This document shows, in pieces, positions 50,346 to 62,218 of a stretch of 64,000 bases of DNA. Source of the DNA: Phoenix dactylifera. Taxonomy: Eukaryota > Streptophyta > Magnoliopsida > Arecales > Arecaceae. The stretch lies in assembly GCF_009389715.1 (NCBI RefSeq), contig NW_024067689.1:558001-622000 (forward strand). The letters are read 5' to 3'. Under the pieces are notes generated by a model. The model was not told where the DNA came from. It saw nothing but the letters and a program-made list of their open reading frames with translations, and made no database searches. Every line of letters starts with the position of its first letter. Positions within the stretch are counted from its first letter, which is position 1. The translations under genes and the position numbers were made by a program.

Positions 50346-50535
50346 TTTGGAGTTTCTTGGATCCAGGGACCTAGGCTTTGGGTTTTGGTTTTGAGTTACT
50401 ACCCCACTCCTCATCAATCTCCAAGTCGCTTCTTTGCTAATTTGGACTTTCTTGGATCCAGGGACCCAGGCTTTGGGTTTTGGTTCTGAGTTACTACCCA
50501 ACTCCTCATCAATCTCCAAGTCACTTCTTTGCTAA
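50346..50535 (+). repeat. Tandem duplication, 2 x 95 bp
   Basis: 50346-50440 is repeated head to tail as 50441-50535 with only a few substitutions (shared words TTCTTGGATCCAGGGAC and CTCATCAATCTCCAAGTC). There is no gap between the copies. Confidence 0.92.
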
Positions 50536-53444
50536 GTCTGCCAACCGGTCCAGGCCAGACCACCCCATGGACGGTTGATTAGGCCGGCTTTGGGCTTGGG
50601 TCGAGTCTCGAATTTAATGGTCCCAATTAGGTTTTAAGTAGGTCCTAGGAATATACCTTGGCTAAGAGACCAGGACCTGGTTCCCGTTTAGCCAATCCTG
50701 CACAAATATGGTCCAATAATTTAATTAGCATACCTACTTATTATTTTCAGATGTAATAAAACCTGCAGCTCAGCCAAGGCCGACCTATTGGAGGATCTAT
50801 TGGGAGAACAAATTTTGTTTAAGATTTCCTAGGATCAATGTGAGGCAGACAAGAAACATAAGCTAATTTTATGTAAGATTTCCGAGGATTAGTGTGGCCA
50901 AAATGAGGCAATCATGAAACATAACAAGTATTCAGAAGCAAGAAGGATAAGGATAATGTGATTACCCATTTACAATTTCACATAACCAAATCTTTACGGA
51001 TCTTTATTTATCAAATTCAGATCGAATTCAAAATTTCGCATACCGCTAGGATGGCCTACCAACCTTGTTCTAAATTTCCGTCTTTTCCATGAAAAAAATG
51101 AAACTTTTGCAGATAACCTCCCATGAAACTTCTACATTTCATACAAAAATCCTTTGCTATATGATAATTGTCCACACCTTTTACAAATCTAGTTGTGGTT
51201 AGAAACAAAGACTGCCCATCGAATTTTAGTAAAAGAATGATGAATATTCTGTAAACACCCCTCCTCAACAGTCAACAATTGGTTGTCCAAACCTGAAATT
51301 CATACCAATGCATCATACATCAAAACGTAAACAGGAAACAACCCAGTGGATGAGCAGGTTGTGAATGCAGGCGAAACAGGACAGTGCAAATGATGCAGGG
51401 ACATGGCAAGTTTAGGATTGATGTGCCCAATGTTTTCCGCCATTTGTAGTCCACAAATGAAACCTTTCAAACGAATCCCACCCTCTATATCTTGTCACTT
51501 GAATCGCATTTAATATGAGCTTGGCAATTGACTGGAGAGAAAAAGAAAAAAAAAAAAGAAAAGCTGATGATGGATGGTTGCTTCCTACGTCTGGGAGGCT
51601 GGCATAGAATAAGCTCCAACTTAAGCCAGGCCTACGGCGCCACAGAATCTCAGCTGCTTCTTCCACAGTAGTAGGTTCCAAAGTGAAGCAAAAAAGGAGA
51701 AAAATGCAGCCAGAGACAGGATCTGCAATAAATCAACAAACAACCAACAAAGTGTCTGCCAGCTCCGGGACAAATGCAAAGAGACGAACTAGCTTATCAC
51801 AAAAAGCCAAGCACAATTCCAACAAAATCTAACCATGAGCCGGGACAGTCCTGAGTAGTGTTGACAAGAGGCGATGGCCTCAGAGTTGATTCAAAAGTGC
51901 CCAGAAATGGGCTCAGTTGTCTGTGTCCCCCGACCAAACCTCTGAGAGAAGGCTGTCAACAAGGGATCACCCTCCTCCATTGGTTTATCTGAGGCCCAAG
52001 ATCCCTTCTTCTTCTTCTTTCTGTGGAATTTCTGTGGCAAAAAGCATTACAAAGATAAAGAGTGTTATTTGCACCTTATACGACAATCATGTCCTGTTTT
52101 CGGCCCTCTTTGAAAAAACAGAGGCCTTCATACCTTTACAGGGTCTTGGTAAGGAAAGAATCTCCCTCACAGGAAAGAATATCCTGTGTTTCCGTTCCTG
52201 GTAGGGAGTTGGTCATTTTAGGCAGATTTTAGGTTGCCCTTTTATCTAGCTTCCACCAGCATCTGAGAACAAATAGATGTATCTCAGATCAAAACAAAGG
52301 CAATGCATTGCAGAACTTGGATGTCTAACATTGTTCAAACAAGAATTACTAATGCTCACCTCGTAACATAAATTGGTTATAAGATTTACATAACTGAAAT
52401 ATAACCAATGAGATATCAAGAGTAATCGACCCACCTTACTGCTTACAGTGTTATCTAGCTATATTACAAGCTGAAGATTTTTCAATGGTCCCTGCAAGTT
52501 ATTTATAAAGCAGGGCGCAAAATTTATTCATTCTAGTAAATACATTGGCAAGGCTTCTTAAACCTTAAGATGGGAGAACATGAAGAAAATTCGAAGGGGA
52601 TAGCAGAATCCTGACAATTGCGACGAGAAGTGTTGGGTGTGCGATTTGCATTACAAACCTGAGTTGAACATCTGTATGTACAACAGGCAATGAGATATGA
52701 AAGCACAAGTGGATATATATCAAAGAGAAAAGGAACATTTAACCTGAAGCTGACTAAACAAATGAGTAAATTAAATATGTGCCCTAAGCACATCAATGTG
52801 CCTTAAAACACACATTTTCTTAAAGATACTGCAGTCAAAGAACAAGGATTTGGATAATGGAGCCAAACTTCTTTGAGATTTGATGCTCCTCAATTATACA
52901 ACGAAGGAAATGACCAACACCAGAAAATTTCTGCCTTTTTAAGTGGTGTTCATAACAAGTATCCAAATGCTATGCATTCATCACAAAAAATGAAAAACCA
53001 CCACAAGCAAGAAGGAAAATATCCTTTTCCAAACTGGTAAAAGAAGACAATGATGGATACAAACAACTTTTAAAACATATATGTGAGTGAAATATTGATA
53101 TTGATAAGGGAAATAAAATTTTTGAAGATTAAGCAAAACAGTAAAAGAAACACAGCAATTTCACCAAATGATGCAGAAATTGTCGTCACAGGACAATGGG
53201 AGTCGGCTCCTCCTGACTTTCTACACATCAACCGTGCCAGAAGACATCACAGTATCCTGTCCATAGAGATATGAAAGAAAAGAACAAGGATCGCCAGCAA
53301 CATTTTCAGAAATCGTTTACTCTATAACAAAAACAATTTCTGTAAGCTCCAAGCCCCACAAAAACTTTCATAATGACCCCAAAAACAGCAAAACAATTTA
53401 TAGATCCCTATGATTCCATCAAATCTAACACAGAAGAAAGCAAT
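50536..53444. other. 3' flank of HWS, no other gene seen
   Basis: The right part holds the HWS 3'UTR and downstream DNA. Frames at 51412-51681, 51917-52204 and 52533-52796 show no domain. Confidence 0.45.
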
Positions 53445-54653
53445 TCAGGAGGCCACTTCAAGCCTCGGTTCAAAGCAGAAACCAGTGAAAAGCTGAAGAG
53501 GAAATCTTTTTGTCACAGGGCACTTGACTGACCATTTCCATTGCTTCTGGCTCATGTCAAAAACAAGCAAGGCAGTAGCTCCATAGCTCTGTATGTATAT
53601 GAGATCACCAGTGCCACTGCTTGCAAAAACATCGTCAAACTCACCAAATCCTTGGAAAAATCTGTGCGGCATTCGGGCAACCTCTTGCCACCCATTCTTA
53701 TGAAGCTCCCAGATGCCTATCCCCTTGATGATGTCTGGCCTGTCGTATTTTGCAATCCCACCGACCATGACCAGCCTCTCTTTGAGGTTCATCAGCCGGC
53801 CACAGGTGAGGAAGCAAGGCACTGGTATAAAGGTGCGCATCAGAGAAGTGCGAGAAGATTGGGCCGAAAGATCATACATGATCAGACCATGGCGAAGGTC
53901 AGCAGTTCCTAAAACACCAGTAGAGTGAATCAAACAGTACAAAACTCCATTACAAATCACGCACTCATCACCTCCCCTCCATCCTGTCAAAACCTCCTTA
54001 ATGGATGTGACCCATGATCTACTCCCAGACTCATATATGTGAATGGAGAAGTCCCATTGAAGGAAATCATCTGGCACCTGCTTAGATTTTGCCACGACAA
54101 CAGTATAATCATGAGACTTCCTGTCCACAGATATAGCAACGGTACTATAGTCTGGGAATTTTGCACCTGGAGGTTCCAATAGCATCTTCCAGTCTTTTGT
54201 GATCGGGTTGAAAACAAAAATACGGCTCCTACTGTCATTGTCCATGGAGCAAACTAATCCGCAGGAGGAAGAGAGAAACCAGCTACTTCTCTCGATGCAA
54301 GGAAGATCAAAATTATACCACTTCCGAAGTATTGGGTCATAAGCATAACCAGCTGGAGACTCGCAATAGGTAAACATGTAGTACCATGGCTTCTGAGGCA
54401 ACTTGTTGGCCCATAGAAACCTCTTTGAATAGATGATGTCATACCATCTTTTGCATACAGATGCAGCTCTGATAATGCTTGCAATGGGCAAAAAGGACAG
54501 GATTTTCTCCAAGATATCATCCGGAAGAATGCTATCTAAAGAAACCAGTAATCCTTCGCCTTCATCATTGCCCTCAGAAACTGGTTCGATGTCAGCAACC
54601 TCACTTCCAGAGTGGCTAATAGAAAGAGACTCCCATGATGTCTCACCCTCCAT
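53445..54653 (-). CDS. HWS: F-box/kelch protein HAWAIIAN SKIRT orthologue
   Basis: A single coding exon of 402 residues. An acidic N-terminus precedes the F-box (about residues 40-80: ILPDDILEKILSFLPIASII), which binds SKP1 in an SCF ubiquitin ligase. The rest is a kelch/beta-propeller substrate domain with family signatures: PWYYMFTYCESPAGYAYDP, SSCGLVCSMDND, GWRGG, CGRLMNLKERLVMVGGI, MPHRFFQGFGEFDDVFASSG and the C-terminal RFPLQLFTGFCFEPRLE. Length and order agree with Arabidopsis HWS (At3g61590), which limits organ growth and fusion and affects microRNA activity. The start at 54653 is chosen because the upstream in-frame extension has no ATG and homologues begin ME.ETSW. The coding exon likely starts after an acceptor TTTCAG at 54694. 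Confidence 0.96.
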   Translation of the reverse strand: MEGETSWESLSISHSGSEVADIEPVSEGNDEGEGLLVSLDSILPDDILEKILSFLPIASIIRAASVCKRWYDIIYSKRFLWANKLPQKPWYYMFTYCESPAGYAYDPILRKWYNFDLPCIERSSWFLSSSCGLVCSMDNDSRSRIFVFNPITKDWKMLLEPPGAKFPDYSTVAISVDRKSHDYTVVVAKSKQVPDDFLQWDFSIHIYESGSRSWVTSIKEVLTGWRGGDECVICNGVLYCLIHSTGVLGTADLRHGLIMYDLSAQSSRTSLMRTFIPVPCFLTCGRLMNLKERLVMVGGIAKYDRPDIIKGIGIWELHKNGWQEVARMPHRFFQGFGEFDDVFASSGTGDLIYIQSYGATALLVFDMSQKQWKWSVKCPVTKRFPLQLFTGFCFEPRLEVAS

Positions 54654-56240
54654 GAGGATAACGATAGCATTCGACAAAGGCCAAAACAATAACCTGAAAG
54701 GATCATAAAAGAGATAGAAGAGTGGAGAGCAGAGAAATATAAACGATCAGCTTCAAAACTACATTCAAAGTTCCAAAAACTTGAATCCAATTCCAAGCAG
54801 AAACTATTCTTGGCCAGGGAAGAAGGGAAGGGACAAAAACAAAGGGAGAAAAAGAAAAAAGAAAACTTTTAACAAAAGAGCAAGCTAAAATTCATGGAAA
54901 ACAGAATTCTGTGCACCTTCAAGCATTTTATAGCTGACGTGGTAAAGATAAGTTCATCCGCACAAGGAAAACACAAGTATAAAGGTTTAAACGTTACAGC
55001 AGGAAATATAACTAAGATTATAAAAAAGGAGAACAAGCAAATCCTATCAAAATCTTTCACCTACTAGAAGGAAAGGGATTAAAAAAGGATGTAACAGAAC
55101 AGATAACATATCACCAAGCGTGCCATAATTTTCGTCAAAAAAAAAAGCATGCTATAATCTAATATTTAGACAAAAGGCATGATACGATAAAACCCAATCT
55201 TCCGATACTGAATCGGTTCACATAGAACAATATTGTAAAACAATCATAAAAGAATCGTCATTCCTAAGGCCGTTTCAAAACTGTTTTATGTGAGTAATCT
55301 CCATAAAAGAGAGAGCATTTACCTATCTCGAAAATTAAACCCTAGATTATGTTCTTCTCGAGCGTCTCAGCAAGAGAGATACCACTACATCACACAAACA
55401 AACCCCATGATCTCATCACATAATGTGCGAGTATTGTCGTCTCTATCCATCCCTAAACCTCAAGCACTAAAAAAAGAAGAAAATCGGAAAAAAATGACCT
55501 CAAGAAAAGGACATCGATCAAACAAGAACAGGGCCAAACTAAAACCAACAGCAAAAGAAAAAAGAAAATGCTTTCTTTCCCATACCTCAGCGGTAACAGA
55601 TAATAGAAAGAAAGGCGCACCAAAATCCGATCTTTTTGGTCCCTCTCATTCCAAGATCCCGCCTTTCTTTCATTCCAGGGATCATTCCACCCATTGCTAT
55701 CCAAAACTCGGGATTTCGCGGAGGAATGGCAGAGAGAGAACGTGGATAAGGGCTACAGAGGCCTCTTTTATCCGCTTCTCACAATCTGGCGAGCGAGATA
55801 GAAGGGTAAACAGGGGAAAGAATTCAGGCTTCGGCCGTATCTATCCTAAGCCTTTGGATTTGGCGGAAGGAAACGACGACGAAGGGGCCGAAGAGGAGGG
55901 GAGGGGACGCAGAAAGGCCACAAGATGCGGTCTTGCTTCGGGATCAAGATCGAGTGAGGCCGAGAAGACGCGAAGGATATAAGACAGATACAACAGTGGT
56001 TTCGGCTCCAGCAAGAAAACAAAACGACAGGCAGGGAATACCGACTGGCAAGGTGGTTTTCCTCGGAACTCTTTGTTATGGAAGAGGAGATGGGATTTGG
56101 GGAGAGAGAGAGAGAGGGGGAGGGAAAGGTGGTTTTCCTTCGGGTCCTTGTATTTTAGAAGAAGGGTTGGGGTTTGAGAGAGAGAAGGTGGGGAGAGAGG
56201 AGGCTATTGAGGGATGGGGTGGTCTTGTGGCCATGTAATA
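54654..56240 (-). promoter_or_regulatory. HWS 5'UTR with likely intron, and promoter
   Basis: A clean acceptor (CTTTCAG|GTTATTG, exon from 54693) lies 40 bp before the ATG, and a donor CTGAG|GTATGG ends a possible leader exon at 55586, giving an intron of about 890 bp. A CT-rich leader on the minus strand (GA-rich on plus at 56098-56190) and a TATATATA run at 56238-56258 are placed as a promoter would be. Intron positions are inferred from splice words only. Long plus-strand frames here (55290-55982) are opposite-strand shadows. Confidence 0.5.
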
Positions 56241-56327
56241 TATATATATATATATATGCGACCTCTCTGGAAAATAAAGGGACTTGCTTTGATTACCTTT
56301 TAGGGCTCTCGGTGCTCTCTTCTTTGG

Positions 56328-56800
56328 GGGCTCATTTGGTTCGTGGAAAAAAGAAAATGATGAAAGTACGGTCGACCAAAAAGTAATGAGATGTCTCTTG
56401 TTTGATTGAAATTTTCAAAGGAAAGAGATGAAAAAGTTGCATTTCCATGAAAATATAATTCCCATATTTAATGGAAAAGTCTTTCCCAGGAGAAATATGG
56501 AAAAGTTACTTTACCATGAGACGGAAATCACTCCATTTTTATTTTTTTCCCAAAAATGTTCTTCAGCATTAAAGAAGCATTAAACACCTAATTTTTATTA
56601 AGGATATAATAGGAATTATATATAACTTTTTCAGGAAAGTGGATGGTCAACCAAACATAAGCACTTTGTAAATCTATCACTTTTCCATGGTCAACCAAAT
56701 ATGTTAAAAGTACTTTCCTAGATATTCTCTTCTTAGAAATTTACTTCCTAGAAATCATATTTCTACGAGGAAAAATGCTTCCCGCTAACCAAACGAGCCC
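56328..56800. mobile_element. TIR foldback element (MITE), 473 bp
   Basis: The left end GGGCTCATTTGGTT and the right end, reverse-complemented GGGCTCGTTTGGTT, are inverted repeats whose similarity continues weakly inward. The interior has no coding frame. Possible imperfect duplications TCTTTGG and TCTTAGG flank it. One arm of the same family is at 28169. It sits just beyond the HWS promoter. Confidence 0.7.
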
Positions 56801-57793
56801 TCTTAGGTATTACCTTTGTATAAGCTCATTGTAATGCCTTTCCTACCTAGTTTTCTTGTTTTACAATGGATGACCTCCTTGGCATTTTGGGTAGAGACAA
56901 ATATCCCAATGCGTAATGTTATGCTGCGCCATTCTGTTTCCTGATCATTGGTAACCTTCCATAAACAATAGTGAAATATCTTCCTGCCAATCTAGTGCCA
57001 AAATAGCATTGAAATTTCATAACCAAAAGCTCAAATATTTAATAGGTATCTTTCTTGTTATTATTCTAATTAACAAATTACAAAATCGCTATTTGGTACC
57101 AATGTTAGATAGCGTCGTGAGCATTATAATTTCTTTGTTTTTAACAATATCAAGAAAGGTTTAAATGTCACTTACAAAAACTCTTGAGCCATTTTATTAA
57201 TAGCCAACTGCTTTCGTAAAAGCCTAAATAAGCCAACTGTTAGCAATAGCCAACTGAAAACCTGAACCCTTTGTTAGCAATAGCCAACTGTTTCATGAAG
57301 CACAATGCTGGCATATTGCTAAAATCTCACTGTACAATGCTCAATAACTAGCAGTAAACTCATTAACAAGCTGCATTATTGTGATTCATGAGATGGCTGC
57401 ATCAGTGCCAAGTTAGGTAGTATAGTGTGTATTATAACTCTTTTTAATATCAAGAAAGATTTAAATATAACTTGCAGAAATTGTTAATCCTTTATTAACA
57501 TTTGCCATTGTTTTCATGCCACCACAGTGCTAGCATGGCAAAAAAAAAATCACATTAAAAGTTAGATAACTAGCAAGTAATTTTCTTGTTACCCTCTCAC
57601 TAACAAGCTGCATAACCACCATTCATGAAATTGCTATGTTGGTGCCACTTTAGGTATTGCAGAAGTGCGAAATAATTTTTTATAATATAATAAGGTGTAG
57701 ATGTCTCTTCTAATGTCCAAATAGTTTACCCTCTGTTAAAAATAGTCAAATGTATTCATGCTAGACTAGTGCCAGCATACTATTAAAATTTTA

Positions 57794-59318
57794 GAAAAAA
57801 TTACAAGAACACCTCCTCAATTTTGAGTCAATATCAAAGGCGCTCCTCGATTTTAAAAAGTTTCAAATAGATTCCTCAAGTTTCCTAATTGTTCCAAATT
57901 GGTCCTTCGATTCTCCGACCAGCAAACGATGTTAGTTTGCTATTTCAATTGATGGAAATACCCTCTTTCTATTTTAGCTTATTCCAACTTTAAAATCTGT
58001 CCACATAGTCACTTTGGATCTATCTAGAAGAATGAATATTCAGATCATGCATCGCATAGATCTGAAAGTAGTCCAAACTTCTTTGTTCATCTACCTACAA
58101 AGATCTCAAAGCACTATTCGCTTTGAGACCTGTGTAGGCAAACGAACATTTGAATCATCCACTAATTGCTTTGAGATCTAGGCAAATGAACGAACGTCTG
58201 AATCATCCACTGTGCAGATCTGTGCAGGTGAATGAATATTTGGATCATCCGTAGATACTTTGAGATGTATACAGATGGATGAATATTTGGATCATCTGTA
58301 GTTGCTTTGAGATATATGTAGGTGGATGAATATCTAAATCATCCATAGTTGCTTAGAGATCTATACAAGCGGATGAATATCTGGATCATCCATGGTTGCT
58401 TTAAGATATGTGCAGGCGGATGCACATCTAGATCATTTATGATTGCTTAGAGATTTGTGTAGATGGAAGATTGCTTTGAGATCTATGAAAAAGGATGAAT
58501 AATCTGGATCATCTATGCGGCCACTTTGAGATTTGTGCAGGCAAATTAATAATCTAGATCATCCATTAGTCGGTTTGAGATCTGTACAAGTGGATAGATG
58601 ACCCTGGTCAAGCACCGGTTGTTTTGAGATCTATGTAGGTGGATGAATATCTGGATCATTTATGGTTGCTTTGAGATATATGAAGGTGGATGAATATCTG
58701 GATGGTCCGTGGTTGTTTCGAGATCTATGCAGGTGGATGAATATTTGGATCGTCCGTAGTTGCTTTAAGATTTATGCTAACAGATGAATGTTCGGATCAT
58801 CCATGGTTGCTTTGAGATCTGTGCAGATTGATGAATAATCATGATCGTCTAATGATCGTTTTGAGATTTATGCAAAAGGATGAGTAATCTGGATCATCCA
58901 TGCTATCACTTTGAGATTTGTAAGGGAGGATGAATAATTTAGATCATCTACTAGTCACCTTGAGATCCATGTAGGTGGATAATCTTGATCCTGCATTGGT
59001 TGCTTTGAGATATATGCATATGGATTAATAAAAGAGTTTGGAGCACTTTGAGATTTATGTGATGGATGATCCTACGGTGGATATACACGAAGAAAGATGA
59101 GTCCTGACACCACTGTGCAATGGGATCCTTTGATGACACGAAGGGCGGTTCGATCATAATACAATGTTATATCACTATGTGATGGTCACGCAACGTCATT
59201 CTGTTAACAGAGATTAACAATAGGACTAGTTTAGAATAGTTTGCAAACTTAAGATTTTGTTTGAAATTTTTTAAAGTCATGACGGTATTTTCTGGATCGG
59301 CCTAGAATGTTTTCTTTC
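57794..59318. mobile_element. Mutator-like TIR element 1 with minisatellite
   Basis: The left end GAAAAAATTACAAGAACACC and the right end (reverse complement GAAAGAAAACATTC) start inverted repeats of well over 100 bp. The shared text includes AAAAAGTTTCAAA and GTTAGTTTGC-like words. A perfect 10-bp duplication TAAAATTTTA flanks it (57784-57793 and 59319-59328), in the 9-11-bp range of Mutator-like elements. The interrupted 240-bp repeat unit reads through when the element is removed. The interior is a minisatellite array, with no transposase frame. Confidence 0.82.
58030..59060 (-). repeat. Minisatellite inside element 1, about 47-bp unit
   Basis: About 20 diverged copies of a unit reading, on the plus strand, CTTTGAGATCTGTGCAGG, then GGATGAATATCTGGATCATCC. 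In reverse complement this is the ATCTCAAAG unit of the arrays at 61.3-62.0 and 62.4-63.4 kb. At 58095-58130 the array changes direction: GATCTCAAAGC followed at once by GCTTTGAGACC. Confidence 0.82.
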
Positions 59319-59539
59319 TAAAATTTTATATTAAAAAGTTAAATGACTAACAGGTCACTTTCTTGTTATCCCTCTCACTTCCTCACTAACAAGCTGCATC
59401 ATGGGCATCCGATGAGATGGCTGTGTTAGTTGGACATTAAATAATATTGTACGCATCATACTATTGTTTTATGATATGCAGAGTGATTTAGATGTTACAT
59501 GCATATGTTGTTAACGCAATACTATTCTTGAAAAGAAAG

Positions 59540-59815
59540 AGCTCCTCCACAGCTGTTCTTATCTAAGTGTCACACACCTTCACTGTTTGGGGCAAGTTGT
59601 GAACCCATAGAGCTGTGGACAGCAACAAGTCCATTCTGTCCAAACTGTCTTCCTCGTTCCCTCCCTCTTCTTCCTCATTGTAATCTTTGTCCTAGCTAGA
59701 CTTCTCATGTAATCCTTAGTCCTTTCTATTAACAAAGCATGGGGGAAGTTTAATTCTCACTTCCTCCACTTTTCCATCAGAAGAAAAGAAGAAGAAGAAG
59801 AAGACAATGGCCAAT
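59540..59815. other. Unidentified insertion in the 240-bp repeat
   Basis: This pyrimidine-rich segment with a terminal (GAA)n run (59784-59806) interrupts a repeat unit. It could be a SINE-like or processed sequence, but no A/B box or duplication was found. Confidence 0.35.
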
Positions 59816-60599
59816 TGTTTTTATGACAGCACACAGTACTAGCCCAGTTTTGAAATTGGACATCAGAAGCCAATAACTTATTTTTGAAATTGTTTTTCCC
59901 ATAATATCAGGAGGTCTAAATGTCTCTTGCAGTGTCAAGCTGTTTTACTCTCTGTTAAGATGATAGCCAAATGAGCTCATGATGGACCAATGCTAATAGC
60001 ATACGATTGATATTTCATATTAAAAAGATGCACAACTAACAAGTTCTTGTTATTTTGTTCATTAACAAGCTGCACCATGGCCATTCATATGGTGTCTACA
60101 TCAATGCCACATGAAGTACAATGTATCGGTGCTACGTAACATTTTTTCTTCATAATTGCCAGGCTGTATGTATCATGGGTACTCAAGATGGCTACATATG
60201 TTAGTTTCTCATTAAGTAATGGGGTGGTGCAATATAGCATTTTTTAACTTTTTGGTAATATTGAAAAGGTTTAAATATCACTTGCAACATCTAGTTGTTA
60301 CTTTTTTAACAACGAGTGCAAAGCCCAAGCGAAGCAAAAACAGTAGAGAAGAAATGCAACACAAACTAATCTCCAATGAAGTGAAATCGAATCATCTTAG
60401 CTCTTGTGTCCACAATGAGTTAGATATGAGGCACTTTACTCAAAGGAAAATGAGAAATCATCCTTTGAATATAAGGTTTAGTTGTTACCCTTTAATTAAC
60501 AATAGCAGTGTCGAAATTTCATGTTAAAAGCTTAATTTAAGATTCTTATTGTTTCTCTTCTCAACAAGCTACGTACATCATGATTGTTTTTTTATAGTT

Positions 60600-61192
60600 T
60601 AAGAGGAATTTTAGCATCTAGCTCTCTAAATTTTCAAAGGCTACTTGTTCACGTCTTTCTTCTTCTTCTTCTTCTTCTTCTCTTACTTCTTTAGGGTTGG
60701 ATTCACTCACCTAGTCTCACCTAAACGACACCCGGCAGTACTATTAGTTCCATGACATTCCACACTACATTCTCCTTTTGCGGGAAATGAATCGCGTGGC
60801 TCTCGGTCATTGGCAAGGGTTGGGTTGGGTCTTTAGGTGGTGGTTGGTGGACGCATTATGCGCCTTCTTTACCTAACCTCATGCCAACGCATGCTATCAT
60901 GCTAATTTTAAGCTCCCCATGGTACGATGGTTCGACGCATCTTATCTTTGGCATCTTCTTCTAACATTTCACATCGGTAGCGGAGATGATTAGGCCCATG
61001 TTTCCATGTTTTCTTCTCCGCCAACTTTGCTATCAAAGGCAAGGTCAAGAAAAAGACAAACTGAGGCAGCATACTTTAGGACTCAGAGTGGTATGCAGCA
61101 AATGATGCTTACACTCCACGTCGTTTTACTATTATTATTTTAATTCTTGGGCGAGATAAAAGGTATAAAGTATGAACCCTAGATAACAAATA
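60600..61192. other. Intergenic, unidentified, with (TTC)n run
   Basis: A (TTC)n run at 60657-60682 is followed by about 450 bp of mixed-composition DNA without a gene or recognisable repeat. Confidence 0.4.
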
Positions 61193-62178
61193 CAAAAAAA
61201 AAAAAAAAAAATTGTCATAGAGATATTTTCTCGACTTTAAAAAACTCTAAAAAAAGGTGTCACATAACCATCACATCACATGATAGTATAAAATTGTATT
61301 ATAACTAAAATATTCTTCATATTCATATTAGTTACTCGTGTGGTGACATCCTGACATAAATCTCAAAAGCATCTTAGTATTTGATCAATAATTAAGGATC
61401 ACCTATTGTATAGATCTTAAAGCATTCCATGCCTGCCTAGTTGTCAAAGTATACTTAGTACATGGCCCATAATTAAGCATCACCTACGGTACATATCTCA
61501 AAGTACTCCGAATACTTTCATTCATCTTTTCGAACAGATATCAAAGCACCTTTAGTATATGGCCTATAATTAAGAAGCACCCACCATACAAATTTCAAAA
61601 CACTCCTAACCCTTTCATTCATTTACTTGCATAGTTCTCAAACTACCCTTAGTATCTATAGCGAATGATCACCCACCGAACAAATCTCAAAGCACTCAGA
61701 ACCTCTTCACTCATCCACCTGCACAGATCTCAAAGCACACATAGTATGTGACCCATAGTTAAGGATCACCCATTGTGCAAATTTCAAAGCACACCAAACC
61801 CCTTCATTTGACCGCTTGCATAGATCTCAAAACATCCTTAGTATATGGCCCATAGTTAAGGATCATCCACCACACTAATCTTAAAGTACTATGTACTTCA
61901 TCCATCTGCATATATCTCAAGGCATACTTGTATAGACTTATTTCACATATCTCAAATCACTCCAAACCACTTTGTTCATCTGTACTCTGAAGAGGGTGAC
62001 GGTATTTTGGTCATATGGAATGGTAGACTAACATCGTTCTCCAGTCAAGAAACCATAGGCCCAGCTTGAAACACTTTAGAAACTTGAAGGATCCAATGAA
62101 ATTTTATAAAGTCAAGAGGGTGTCTCTAGGATAGGCTCTAAGTTGAGGAGGTGTTTCTATAATTCTTTTTTTGAGAAA
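61193..62178. mobile_element. Mutator-like TIR element 2 with minisatellite
   Basis: The right end read in reverse complement (AATTATAGAAACACCTCCTCAACTT) matches the left end of element 1 over more than 150 bp, including ACGATGTTAG. The left end (AATTGTCATAGAGATATTTTC) is more eroded and merges with an A run, so the target duplication cannot be read. The interior is a third array of the ATCTCAAAGCA family. Confidence 0.65.
61340..61980 (+). repeat. Minisatellite inside element 2, about 100-bp higher-order unit
   Basis: Two half-units alternate. Each begins with a CAGATCTCAAAGCA-like word; one continues with CCAAACCCTTCATTCATC-like text, the other with TTAGTATATGGCCCATA and TTAAGGATCACCCA. 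The pair recurs about six times. Confidence 0.7.
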
Positions 62179-62218
62179 AAAAAACCTTTAGCATACTACC
62201 TCAGCAATAAAACAAATA

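Larger units (their letters stand above)
57000..60600 (+). repeat. Degenerate tandem repeat, about 240-bp unit
   Basis: A motif order recurs: (TATCAAGAAAG)GTTTAAATGTCACTTGCA, TTAACAATAGCCAA, a GCTAGCAT word, TTTCATATTAAAA, CACTAACAAGCTGCAT, CATTCATGAGATGGC. The CAYTAACAAGCTGC anchor is at 57361 and 57598 (237 bp apart), and again near 59382 and 60061. Six or seven diverged units can be traced. They are interrupted by a 1.5-kb Mutator-like element and by an unidentified insertion at about 59540-59815. Confidence 0.65.

Noticed and set aside
55290..55982. A 230-codon plus-strand frame
   Set aside because: It lies opposite the HWS leader, is rich in Lys/Arg/Ser from biased composition and has no domain.
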